The position numbers and the translations under genes are program-made. From the NCBI RefSeq assembly GCF_003711515.1, contig NW_021167083.1, positions 1,866,067 through 1,930,066 on the forward strand: DNA of 64,000 bases, given 5' to 3'. The DNA comes from Sodiomyces alkalinus F11. Its lineage: Eukaryota > Ascomycota > Sordariomycetes > Glomerellales > Plectosphaerellaceae. The notes under the pieces were generated by a model, which made no database searches, was not told where the DNA came from, and was given only the letters and a program-made list of their open reading frames with translations. Below are positions 46,550-57,479 of this stretch, piece after piece. Numbering within the stretch: the stretch's first letter is position 1; each line of letters opens with the position of its first letter.

Positions 46550-47780
46550 AGACCTTATTAAATAGAAGGAGGGAGGGGGGGGTAAAATAATATACCTGGT
46601 ATAACCGGGGTCTAGCTCTAGAGCTCCTACTATAGTGCCTTACTAGCCCCGTGGGGGACTATATAGGCACTTATTAGGCCCGGTATTAAGAAGCCCTCCT
46701 ATCCTTTAGTTCTTTTTAGGGGGCGTCCTTTACCTCTATAAAGGGGTTAGTCCTAGCCCTGGGCGATAATACTCAGGGGAAAGATTTACGGTTACCGCAG
46801 GTATACCGTCTTAGTCTAACGGGTAATATCGAAGTCCTTAGCTTAGTACTTATACGCTTCGTGGGTGTTTTTAGCCTGTTTCCTTTATAGTTGGTATAAA
46901 TTATCGAAGGTATTATAATCTCCGGTATAGGCAGCATAGTGGCGGGGGCACCCGCGCACCGTAGCGTTATAGTATCGTAGGCCTTATAGGTACGCCGATT
47001 TAGGCTTAGCGTAGTAACGGTATACCCTCTTTACTATAGGGTAGCCGTTAGCCTTATAGCCAAAGTATAGGTATTTATAATACCTTAGGGGGCTATGGTC
47101 CGGAGTATATAGTTTATAGATATAGCTATCCCCCTCGAAGAGGAGGGTATTCCAGATACGGCTTATTACCCTTTCCGGTAAAGCCGATTTAATATGCAGA
47201 AGCGCTATATTATTAGTACCGCGGCGGGGTACTTACTATTATACTCGGAGGATTTTAGCCTCGGGGTTTATATCTTATAGGGATACTAATAGGTCTTCTT
47301 CGGATAAGGCGTTAAGGACCTCCTAAGGCATAGCTTTAATAAGTATAGAGTAAATATATATAGCTAGGGTAGCTCCTTTACTAAAGGCCTTTTTAACTTA
47401 TTATTCCTTATAGGTAGCCTATTACTATACCCTTTCTGTAAACTTAAAGTAGATATCTCCGCTAAGTAGCTTCTATACCGTTACGGCGTTATATTAGGTG
47501 GTTTAGCGTTTATAGCTTAGATAATTTCCTTTAAGGTCCTCGCTCTAAGGGGCTAGTCTTTAGGGATGGTTCCTTAGTGGATAAGTAGTTCCTGTTAATA
47601 CTTAGCGGGGATTATGTTAGGGGGGGCGAGGTCCCGCGGCGGTACCGCCGCGGGAGCATAGGCTATCTTATTAGCCTCGGTCCCTTTAATACCGCTTATT
47701 CCTTTTCGGATTTCCTCTCGGATAATATAGTAGACGGATACCTATAGTTATATTAGCGGTAGCGTGCCGGCGTTATTACG
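46550..47780 (-). pseudogene. LINE D ORF1 with zinc knuckles
   Basis: Nucleic-acid-binding ORF1. Near 46,920-47,080 the minus strand reads YYKYLYFGYKANGYPIVKRV, then YRYYAKPKSAYL and a block ending RGCPRHYAAYTGDHNTF: Tyr stands where Cys/His of CxxC...H....C knuckles belong. The pattern CxxC.RFGH....C plus CRYCA..H plus RGCP is diagnostic of Tad1-like ORF1. The N-terminal part (about 47,500-47,700) is Ala/Pro-rich (AYAPAAVPPRDLAPPNII). Confidence 0.65.
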
Positions 47781-47792
47781 GGTACTATATAT

Positions 47793-48005
47793 TTATATTA
47801 ATATTATTACTAATAATATCCTTTAAGTATATCCTTTATACTAGAATAAAGGATATCTTCCCAGTAAGCGTAGACCGTTGTTTTTCGAGTCAGCTTATCT
47901 AATACAAGTCAGACAAAGGATTATAATACTACTACGATATCGATCCTTTTACAAAGAACAAAGGATATTAACCCGTTGCCTTAGTTCGGTTCTTTCCTTT
48001 CTTTA
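47793..48005 (+). repeat. Truncated Gypsy B LTR, opposite orientation
   Basis: Reverse complement of the right half of the Gypsy B LTR (matches 37,426 back to about 37,160, including tcctttgttcttt and gaaccgaac blocks). It stops exactly at the F2 5' LTR start (48,006). The missing half is not found right of F2. Confidence 0.8.
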
Positions 48006-48220
48006 TATTACGGGTTAACCCCGATATAGAGAATCCGGCTATACTCTGGATCTTCCTGATTACGCGCTTAGTGAACGGATCTATATCGCTAAGTTATCGC
48101 TACCTTATAGCTAGCCTAGCGCTATAGACTTTTCTCCTTTTTCCTTTTTCCTTCCTTAGTTTTAGATAATCTATTATTACGACCTTACTTAGTGCTACGA
48201 CCTATAACCAGTTATTTATA
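48006..48220 (+). repeat. F2 5' LTR (215 bp)
   Basis: Starts tattacgggttaacccc, ends gttatttata; same boundaries as F1. Confidence 0.9.
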
Positions 48221-48294
48221 TATCTAGAACTTAGCGATACCTACGCGCTATACTAGCGATAGATTAGGATCCTAACGCTACTGCCTAAAAGTCT

Positions 48295-51200
48295 ATTAGA
48301 ATTAAATAGGTTATAGAGTAGACGAACTAACGGTTCGAAGATAATAACCGAGCCCTAAACGTAAGGCTAGGCCCTCTCTATAAATAATATACCGATATTA
48401 ACTTAAGGCTTACTCCGATATAAGAATATTACTCGGAAATACATTAGCTTATAGACCGATAACGCGTAAGAGAAGAAGCTAATAAGCGATAATACTAGTT
48501 ATTCGAATAGCTTATAGCCCGGTCCTAGGATCGCCTACCCCGTAGAACCTAACGCCGCTTAACCTAAATATTCCGGCTCCCTTATAGACCCCGATAATCC
48601 TTATACTAGTAGAGTCTACCCTATTACCGGTTCTATCGCTAGCGCTATAGCCGATAATAATAGTAGTCGCCCCGACCTTAATAGCGATACCCTATAGGAC
48701 TATCGATAGCCCGGCGAAGTTCTTAGGGAAACGAGTATACTATAGTATATAGGCTTATACGATACGGTAAAAGCTTATAATCGATAGCGACTTATTCTAG
48801 AATAATATATAAGCTTAGAATATAATCTATAATTACTTAGGGCCCGAAGTATAATAGGTTATATCGGCCTTTTATAAAAGTAATAGGCTAGGTAAGCTTA
48901 TAGACCCTAATAACTTTATAGCGGATCTTAATTATACTTACCTTAACCCTATAGAATAATCACGGGCCGTCTAAGCCTTATATATAATTCGTTAATAAAC
49001 CGATAAGTCGTTTACTGCTTTCCTGCCCCGTTTTAAAAGATAGATCGCCTTTACGAGTAATACTAAATAGGAAGCCACCGTATAGATCTTATTCCTCGAA
49101 GGAGTAATTACTTCGCGATTTAGGAATAAACTTATCTCCGCCCGAATCCCTACTAACTACTATACTATATAGGTTAACCGCGTGTAACAGATTACCGGGA
49201 AACTTAAAGGCTATTAATTCGAATAAAACTATAATAAATAAGCTTAAGACTATATAACCGCGAAGAAGGATACTAATAGCGATACGAAGATAAGCGGAGT
49301 AAACCGTGTTAATAATAGAAAGGCGAAGTAAGAGAGTTAGATATACTATAACTATTATAAGAAAGGGTATATCGCGTGGAATTATATAAAGCTAAAGAAA
49401 AACTAAGATACGGTCTGGAAAGTTAAAGAGACTCGTATAAAGAATCGCGATAAGAGCGGGGATAAGTCGACTAATAAGGATAACTTGGAAAAAGAATAGC
49501 TTTAATACGAAAACGGGCGTTAAAGCTAATAGCCGCGATACGGCGGGAGTAAAAGGTATTTAAAGTATATACTAGTAATAACCCGGTATTTATAGTAGCT
49601 AGAGTAAATAAATAGCGTATTCTCGCCCTTATTAATACTAGTTACAATTACTATACCGCTATAAGTAAATAGTTTACCTAAAGACTCTAATTACTATTAG
49701 TCGATAAGACGAATCGACTACTACATAGTTTCTTAGAAGCTATTAGGGCTATTAATAGCGCGGGGATCGTTATCTATAAGCTTTAGATCGGCGGTTACCC
49801 GTAAAGGTTATTCGTATGTATAATACCCGGGCTTAATTAAGATATATTCCTCGGGAAGCCTTAGATAGAATAAAATAATATAGTATACTATGCTAAAGAT
49901 AAACGGCTTTACTACGGAGTAGCCGGATTAAATATACGACTTTATTACGAAAAGGAACCTACCGGAGTATAAGCTATCTAGAACGCTTATTTAGTTATAG
50001 GATTTATATTCGCGGGTATTATTTAATAACTACGATAAAAGGGTAAAAAGCTCTTAATCTAAGGAGTAAGCTTAAGGGACATCGAAAAAGCGTTATATAA
50101 GAAATAACTAGTAAACCCGAAGGACTTTATACCCGAAGAGTTATTACGAGAATTCGGCGATTTACTCACGCCCGATAAGGCTAATTAATTACTATTATAC
50201 TAATTAGGAGTTAATTATAAGGTAAACCTTATACTCGGAAATAACGGTAAGAAACTATCGCTTCCTTAGGGGCCACTCTATAATATATCGAGAGAAGAAC
50301 TCCTAGTATTATAGAAAATACTTATTAACCTAATAGATAAGGGATTTATCCATGCTAGTAGTTTAAAAGCCGTAGCTTTTATCCTTTTTATAAAGAAGCT
50401 AAGCGGAGGACTTTAATTTTATTACGACTATTAAGCGTTAAACGCGATTACTAAGTAAGATTATTATCTACTTCCCCTAATCGCTAAGATACTATAAAAC
50501 CTAAGCTAAGTAAAATAGTTTACGAAGCTTAACATAGTCGCCGCCTTCTATAAGATTTGGATAACCTTAGGATACGAATATAAGACTATATTCCGAACTC
50601 GGTGTAGGCTTTTCGAATAGCTTATTTATCTATTCGGCCGAAATAGGGCTCCTATAACTTTTTAGCGATATATTAATAAAATGCTATAACACTTCCTAGA
50701 CGATTTTATTACTGCTTATATTAATAATATCCTAGTCTACTCTGATAGGAGTTAGGCCGACTATAAGGCGAAGGTAAAGTAAGTACTCCGCGCGCTCGCG
50801 GACGCTAGCCTAAACCTAAATCCGTTAAAGTACGAGTTTAGCGTAAAGATAGTAAATTACCTGGGATTTATAATTACTGCGGGGAAAGGCGTATTTTACG
50901 ACCTAAAGAAGTTACGAGCTATTCGTGAGTAGGAAACGCCTATAACGGTTAAGGGCGTGCGAAGCTTTTTAGGGTTTATGAATTATTACCGAATCTTTAT
51001 TAAGGATTCTTTAGGGATTTTAGCCCCGTTAATAGTACTAACTAAGAAAGACTATACCTTTTAATAGGGTCCTAAGGAAGAAACGGCTTTTCGCGAGCTA
51101 AAGGTAAGGTTCTAAAAAGGACTAATACTACGATAGTAGGACCTAGTAAATAAGATATTTATTAAGATAGACTGCTCGGGGTTTACCCTTAAGGGTAGCC

Positions 51201-53200
51201 TAATATAAGAAGAAGCGGACGGAAATCGCTATATAATCGTATATTACTTTTATAAACTTAATAGAGCGGAATATAACTAGCTAATCCACGATAAGGAAAT
51301 ACTAGTAATTATAAGTTATTTAACGATATAACGGGCTAAGCTTATTAGTTATAGGTAGTTTATAGTCCTCTCTAACTATAAGGCTCTTAAAGACTTTATA
51401 ATAAAGCAAATACTTACTAAGCGATACAGCCGATAAGCCGGTAAGCTTATATAGTTTAACCTTATACTCGAGTATCGGAAGGGAAAGGATAACGCGATAG
51501 CGGACGCCCTTTTACGTTAATAATAAGATAAGCCCTAAGATATAACGAATAAACAGGAGTAATCTTATTATATTTAATTAATTCCCGATACTATAATTCT
51601 ACTTAGTATTTACTATATTAATAACGGTTAAATAATCTTTAAGACGGACTAAGAGCTATAGCGATTATATAATAAGACGCTTATAACCGACGAATAATAT
51701 TAAGGAGTCCTATCTACGGTCACCGAAAAAGAATAATAGTTCCTACTACTATTAGAATTAAAGCTATAAATAGCTAAGTACTTAGTCTCTATAACCGGGT
51801 TACTATTATTCCGCGACCGAAATTAAGTACCCGGGTCTATTAAAGGGTCGACGTTATAAAGGAGGATTATTTAGTTAATTCACGATTTAGTAATTAAAGG
51901 ATACCCTAGATATAAAAACACTATTGCCTTAGTAGCGCGTCGCTTCTTCTAGCCGAGGATAAATAAGGATATCCGATAATTTGTCCGGAATTATAACGTC
52001 TATAGAAAGGGGTATATATAGAGAAATACGAAATAAGGCCTTTTATACCCCCTCCCGGTACTAGAACGAATATAGAGTAACCTATTAATAGACTTTATAA
52101 CGGACCTACTATTAGCCGGCGAGAAGAAGGCGCGCTATCTTTAGGTTATTATAGACCGTCTAACTAAGGCTATAATATTAGAAATGATAAAGATAATAGA
52201 AGCCGAAGCTTACGCGGAATAGTTCCTATACTACTATTTCCGGTTCTACGGAATACTTAAGTCGATTATTACTAACCGAGGCTTAAACTGCATAAGTAGG
52301 TTCTAGAAGCACTTTTACGAGCTTATACGGATATTATATAAGCTTAGCACGGTATATTACCCCTAGACTAATAAAGTAATAAAGCGTATAAACTAAGAAA
52401 TATAAGTTTATTTATAAGCCTTTATCTATTACGCTTAGGACGATTAGGATCGCTTATTACCCGTGGTATAACTAGCCCTAAATAACCGTAAAAGCTCTGC
52501 GACGGGGTTTAGTCCTTTCTTCTTAGAATATAGCTATTACATTAATCCGATCTAAATAACCGAGGAGCCCTTTTCAGAACCTAGAGTATTAGCGGCCTAT
52601 AACCTACTACGCCGCTTATAAGAAGCGACTAAGTTCGCTTAGGCTATAATTATATCGATATAGTTTAGAAATAAGGAGTCTACTAACTAATATTATATAC
52701 TAGCTAAGCGTTTTAAGGTTAACGACTTAGTTTAGCTATTATTAGCTAATTATTCGACTCCGTAACTATTATAAAAGCTTAACTGGCTTTATCGTAAATA
52801 CCGAGTTATAAAGGTAATTAGCCTATATATAGTTAAGCTTACTATACTATCGTAGATCTACGCTTAATTCTATATAGACTTATTATATCGCGCGGGCGAT
52901 AACCCCTTTCCGGGATAAGTAGTAGATAACCCTTAACCACCGCCTATTTAAGAAGTAACCGATAATGAAGAATAGGAAGTTAAGGAAATCCTCTACGTAA
53001 GGATAAAAAGGCGAGGTAAGGGATTAAGACGTAAAGTACTAGTATAATAGGTAGGATACTATAAGCCTATATAGGAACCTCTAGAACTATTAGCCTAAAC
53101 GCGGGTATTTAATAAGTTTAAAGGGAAATTCGGCTTAGTAGTAACGAATAATAGCCTATTACATACCTTCGCGCTATTATAATATAGGAACTAATATATA
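48295..53200 (+). pseudogene. F2 gag and pol relics
   Basis: Gag runs to about 49,500, with the zinc knuckle read as CYNYYKKGYIAWNYIK near 49,340-49,385. Pol follows: protease-like region near 49,620-49,870, where N-T-S-Y replaces the active-site Asp motif; RT to about 51,000, with YINNILVYSD near 50,715-50,750 (both Asp lost); RNase H near 51,170-51,520; integrase near 51,650-52,560; chromodomain-like end near 52,980-53,130. It is more heavily mutated than F1: compare YINDIL in F1 with YINNIL here. Confidence 0.75.
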
Positions 53201-53234
53201 AGTAATCGTATCGCGATCATTAAAAAGGAGTCAA

Positions 53235-54700
53235 AGTCAAATTTAGTTTAGGCCGGATAGGCCCCGCGCCCTAGCTATATTTAATATAAGCCTAAATTAA
53301 TATCCTCGGCTTTAAAATCGCTATCCTCGGGATTATCGATTTCCGTAAAAGTCTTACCTTTATCGCCCCGCTATAAGTTAGAGTCTATCTCCTTAACCTT
53401 ATCGTTATCTTTATTATCGCTATTATCGGAGATTATAACCGCGTTAATAATAATTATACCCGTAAGTATAAAAGCCCGCCTATACTCTATATATTATTAG
53501 AGTTCGGAAATTATAATATTAGCGTGACTAAGTATAAGTATCTCCCTAAATAGCCGAGTATACTCCTTTAGCTCTATAAGACTAAGGCGCCTGAAGTCTT
53601 TATCCGATACTATCGACCCCGATAAAGGAGTAAGAGTAATAGGATAAGCGTTTTTTTCCGCTATAATATTAGGAGAGATTAGGCCCGAAACTACTACCTT
53701 ACCTATAACCTTATAAAAAGGAGATAAGGCTAGTTACTCCGCCTTAATAATAACCTCCTCCGGAGGCGATACGTTTAATCCTAATACTATCTCTTCTATA
53801 GCCTCTAAGAGAGGAGAAAAGACTAGTATAACCACCTTATTAGCGACCTCTATTACCGGAGGAAGCGAGGCTAGTTTAGTTACCTTATTAACGATTTTAG
53901 GAAAAGGTAGCGAGGCTAACTATAATACTCCCGCTTCTTAGACCTTTTAGGGAGGAGAAAGGGCTAGTATAATTACTATACCGGGAGCCTTTACGGGATA
54001 TATAGCTATAAGTAATATCGCTTGTATCGCTTCCCTAGCTATAAAGGTATCCTAAAACGCCGCGTAGGCGTTAAGATACGGTTATTAGTCCTAGAAGAAA
54101 AGTTAGCGATACTATCGCGACCTTTTAAGGGGAGGAAGTCTTATAAGGGCGTTCTTATTATCGTTATTAAGAAAGGTAACCGTCTTAAATATCCTTTACG
54201 TATAGCCTTTAAGGTATACTAGGAAAGGAGTATACCGGTATATCCTTATAGAGTACACGTAATATTTCTTCCCCCGACTAATCTAGCTATAATAAAAGCG
54301 CTTATGCTTCCTCTTAGCGATATCGCGCGTATAAAGGAGGTATAGCTTAGTATAAACGCTACTGGGAGGGTGCTTAGGAGGCCGATTACCCGCCGACTTC
54401 TTCTTCTTAGGCGGCGGCCAGGGCGATAACACGAATTATTATACGGTTAGTATCGCCTTAAGACGTAAGAGCGTTATACCTATATCGTTATCGGCGGTAC
54501 GCTTATTACTATTATTACCCCTATTATCGCCGGGGGCTAACGCTATCTATAAAAACGATATAAGTTAGCGAAGGGTTCTTAACGAAAAGATCGCGAGCGA
54601 GAGACGGCTTACCTTAGACGGGGAACTCTTAATCTAACCGAGTATTATTAGTATTATCTAAGGATAAGGGATATTAGAGGAATCGTCGCTATAAGAAAGA
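53235..54700 (-). pseudogene. F2 antisense ORF
   Basis: Colinear copy of the minus-strand ORF at 15,185-16,650 in F1: the helical LREYTRLFREIL block near 53,530, the Pro/Val/Glu repeat region near 53,690-53,950 and the acidic tail are recognisable, with more stops. The plus-strand ORF at 54,022-54,222 is a shadow. Presence in two independent copies shows the ORF is part of the family, not a local insertion. Function unknown. Confidence 0.5.
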
Positions 54701-55015
54701 ACGAGTATATACGAAACCGCTATTACTATTATTATTATTATTAAAGGTAGGGAGGGGAATAGAGGAAAAAAGGGCCTATAAGGAAAATAGGGCCGATATA
54801 TCTACGGATAGTATCTACGCGAGGGAGGCCTATATTAGTATTTCGGGTATATAAATAAAGGTTAGTAGGCGATCTAAGATTTCTTTAATATTAAGGTAAA
54901 GGCGAGGTAAGATAAAGGAATACGATTATTCCTTTATTACCGCGATATAAGGGGGAGCGAAACCACGATAATATCGCGCGGTTATATAACCCTTAGAGGG
55001 AGAAGGGGGGGATAG

Positions 55016-55230
55016 TATTACGGGTTAACCCCGATATAAAGAATCCGGCTATACTCCGGATCTTCCTAACTACACGCTTAGTTAATAGACCTATATCGCT
55101 AAGTCATCGCTACCTTATAGCTAGCCTAGCGCTATAGACTTTTCTTCTTTTTCCTTCTTCCATCCTTAGCTCTAGATAATCTATTATTACGACCTTACTT
55201 AGTGCCACGACCTATAACCAGTCGTTTATA
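55016..55230 (+). repeat. F2 3' LTR (215 bp)
   Basis: Partner of 48,006-48,220; preceded by a purine run (gagggagaagggggggatag) as in F1. Confidence 0.9.
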
Positions 55231-56232
55231 GTTACCGAAGTCGCGGACGCTAAATTATACGCTATTCTTTAGGCCCTTTACGCTACCCTGGAATAAACAC
55301 CGAGGCCCTTAGAGTATTATATCTTTTGCGATTTATAGGCGCCTTTTTAGAAGCTCTAGCGCACCTTATAGTAGGCTATAAAAGCTAAAGACCTTATTTC
55401 ACGCCTTAAATAACTAGGCACTTCGGTTTCTATATAGTGGTGCCCCTTGTATATAGGGATAAAGGGTAACGAACTAGCGGATAAAGTAGCTAAAGGGGCG
55501 TTAAACCCCGAAAAAGCTACTAAATCTATTAGTTTAGTTACCCTTAGCCACCTAAAATACCGGGTAAATAAAGGCCTTATATAATACTAAAAGACCCTAT
55601 AGAATAACGAAGAGGAGGCAGAAAAAAGAGGTAAATCGGTTCGATTAGGCCGCCTATATAAGCGCTTAGTCCGCGATAACCTCCGTTTCTCCTGAAAACC
55701 ACTACTAATATAAGGCCCTAGGTGGGTAAAGTCGGCTTTTATATAGTTAAAAACCGGCTTCGGATACATAAAAACCCACTAAAAAAGGGCCTAAAACTGC
55801 GCTAACGACCGCTATTTATATCCCGGCTCCCCTATATAGGATATAGCTTACCTTATTCTTTCCTGCCCTTTTTATACAAACGAACGAAGAGCCCTACGGA
55901 AAGCCCTAATAGGCCTACCGCTATCTCTACCGCTATTAATCGGTACTAAAAGAGGAATACAGGCCTTATAGGCCTATCTTTTAGCTACTAAAATAGCTTC
56001 GGCGGAGTACTACAGGGCGTAAACCTCGGATTCTACAGTCTAGTTATTTTGCTTTGGTTTTTACCTATTAGGTTTATTAGGCAGATTATTATAGAGGATT
56101 TCCTTTGTTTATTACTACTACACTTTATTTTACTGTATCTAGCTCCTATTAGTCTAAAACCCTTAGGGCAATAGGCGCCGCGCTATAGCCTTAGGGCTGT
56201 ATGGGCGTAATGAATAAAAACAAAAAAAAAAC
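55231..56232 (+). mobile_element. LINE 3' end with RNase H, zinc knuckle and A-rich tail (LINE H)
   Basis: Plus-strand fragment of the end of a LINE ORF2, 5' truncated at the F2 border. It reads an RNase H domain (ADAKLYAILQALYATLE near 55,245-55,300; then WCPLYIGIKGNELADKVAKG near 55,440-55,500, containing the G-N-x-x-A-D motif), a linker, and the C-terminal knuckle region (LILSCPFYTNERRALRKAL near 55,850-55,905). A 3' UTR follows and an A-rich tail at about 56,216-56,232 (aaaaacaaaaaaaaaa). The tail marks the original 3' end. The minus ORF at 55,587-55,769 is a shadow. Confidence 0.75.
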
Positions 56233-56600
56233 CAAAGCGTGGACTACTAAAATATTACCCTACCGATGAATTTCTCACGGAGCTTTCGCTAGTATGCTGG
56301 CATCTATACTACACTGAAGCTGGCCCACCTTAAAGTCCGTAATAAATAGCCAGCCTTGCGTTCGTAGCAGTACTACCGCCCGGGCCCGCATTTCGACTTT
56401 TTGCGGTGTTTTTACGCGACTTTGCTGCACAGTATGTACCTGTACAATTTGTGGAAGCGTCTACTTTCGTTATACATACACTTTTGACCGTTTTTCGTAT
56501 CTTTAGTGACAAAAACAGTGTAAATCACGCGTAAATTTGACGGCTGGACTGTGTAGCTATATACCGCGCTATTTCTGCTACTTTCTAATAGGATAAGGAA
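56233..56600. other. Unmutated intergenic segment, no gene identified
   Basis: Unlike its surroundings this stretch keeps many CpA and TpG (gctggcatctatactacact; ctgcacagtatgtacctgta). Minus-strand ORFs here (56,330-56,512 and the longer one reaching 56,768) show no recognisable protein; the longer one is mostly a poly-Ile translation of the microsatellite. It is probably unique DNA that escaped RIP. Confidence 0.4.
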
Positions 56601-56617
56601 AATAAGAATAAAAATAA

Positions 56618-56618
56618 C

Positions 56619-56650
<32 letters not shown>

Positions 56651-56692
56651 TAATAATAATAATGATAATAATAATAATAATAATATATAAAG
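56618..56692. repeat. (AAT)n microsatellite
   Basis: About 24 units of aat/aataat with occasional gat substitutions. It creates an artificial poly-Ile frame on the minus strand. Positions 56,693-56,780 are almost pure A/T. Confidence 0.95.
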
Positions 56693-56780
56693 GAAAATTA
56701 AAATATATTATAGAATTATAATAAGTATACGGTATAATATATAATATATATACGATATAATATATCATAAATATACAATA

Positions 56781-56860
56781 TCGGGTTATATATATAGCCC
56801 CCTATAGGGGCGAGTATAGCGGCGTTACCTATAAGGTAAGCGACTAATTAGTATAACGCG
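56781..56860 (+). repeat. Double-hairpin repeat, copy 1 (RIP-like)
   Basis: Contains ggttatatatatagc, a small G/C-run hairpin (gccccctataggggc) and then gcggcgttacctataaggtaa. It matches copy 2 at 57,172-57,275 base for base over its core if C/T and G/A changes are allowed. Positions 56,861-57,171 between them hold AT-rich DNA with a 14-base A run near 57,053 and nothing else supported. Confidence 0.55.
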
Positions 56861-57171
56861 TTCCTTGGGGTATAGTAATTATTTATACCTATGACTTACT
56901 TAACGACGATACAATTTATAATCGAGAGATAGTAGGAGAGAAATTTAGGAAAATAAAAGAAGCTAATACTAACGACTATAGGGAGGAATCGACAGTTAAT
57001 CACGAGAGATAAAGCGCGATTAATATAATAAATAACAGCTTTTTACAATACTAAAAAAAAAAAAAACCAATCGCTGTTATAGCGTAGAAGGAAGTAATAA
57101 ATACCATAGAAAATAAAACAGCAGGCGTTTTATAGTTATTTTTGGATATCTACGGTTATTTAGTGTTATAG

Positions 57172-57275
57172 AGTAGGTTATATAATTAGCGCCCCCCCCC
57201 CCCTTTTTAGGGGGGGGGTGGGGCGGGCTTGGCGGCGTTGCCCGTAGGGCAACCTGCTAAGCTCGTAGGTAATTA
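57172..57275 (+). repeat. Double-hairpin repeat, copy 2 (unmutated)
   Basis: Contains taggttatataattagc, a strong fold-back made of a run of 13 C, ttttta and a run of 9 G (57,191-57,220), then gcggcgttgcccgtagggcaac, whose gttgccc/gggcaac arms form a second perfect hairpin (57,237-57,253). Same order as copy 1. Confidence 0.6.
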
Positions 57276-57279
57276 CGTA

Positions 57280-57479
57280 CTCGTAAGCCCGTCACAAAGG
57301 TCTTACGAGACATACCTCAAAATCGCAGGACCAACCGAGTGTTCATGGCAACATTAAGGTCGTCAACTTCAGTCGCTAGACGGACAGCCTGTGTTTGCTT
57401 GACAACACTCAAGGCGGAATGACCGGGGAAGCATGCCCGGCAAGGGTTGAACCAACGTGCGGTCTCCTCTTTCACCTAG
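57280..57479 (+). promoter_or_regulatory. Upstream region of mmm1 with candidate intron 3' splice site
   Basis: About 200 bases of ordinary, non-RIP DNA between the hairpin repeat and the mmm1 frame. It must hold the promoter and probably the start codon. A pyrimidine-rich stretch followed by cctag (tctcctctttcacctag, ending 57,479) looks like an intron acceptor directly in front of the open frame. An ATG at 57,345 is in the same frame but meets TGA at 57,420, so an intron would be needed to use it. No donor could be fixed. Confidence 0.4.

Larger units (their letters stand above)
37427..47792 (-). mobile_element. LINE D (Tad1-like), interrupted by Copia E
   Basis: A minus-strand non-LTR retrotransposon in two blocks, 45,303-47,792 (5' part) and 37,427-39,530 (3' part), separated by Copia E. 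The 5' block holds ORF1 with zinc knuckles and the endonuclease, the 3' block the RT and the C-terminal region. The reading frame of ORF2 can be joined across the Copia insertion (see below). The extreme 3' end differs from its relative at 17,176-17,940: similarity stops near 37,508. Confidence 0.75.
48006..55230 (+). mobile_element. Full-length Gypsy chromovirus F2
   Basis: A 7,225-bp second copy of the F family with 215-bp LTRs at 48,006-48,220 and 55,016-55,230. Colinear with F1 throughout, including the antisense ORF; differences are almost all C/T or G/A, so each copy was mutated independently by RIP. The flanking pentamers cttta and gttac do not match, and the flanking sequences belong to different elements, so a recombination between F copies is likely. 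Confidence 0.9.

Noticed and set aside
56412..56768. 118-residue minus-strand ORF with a long poly-Ile stretch
   Set aside because: It is the translation of an (AAT)n microsatellite; no domain or start context supports it.
57191..57220. C-run/G-run fold-back as a transcription terminator
   Set aside because: It lies upstream of mmm1 and the motif recurs at 56,781-56,860; a repeat element explains it better than a terminator in a eukaryotic genome.
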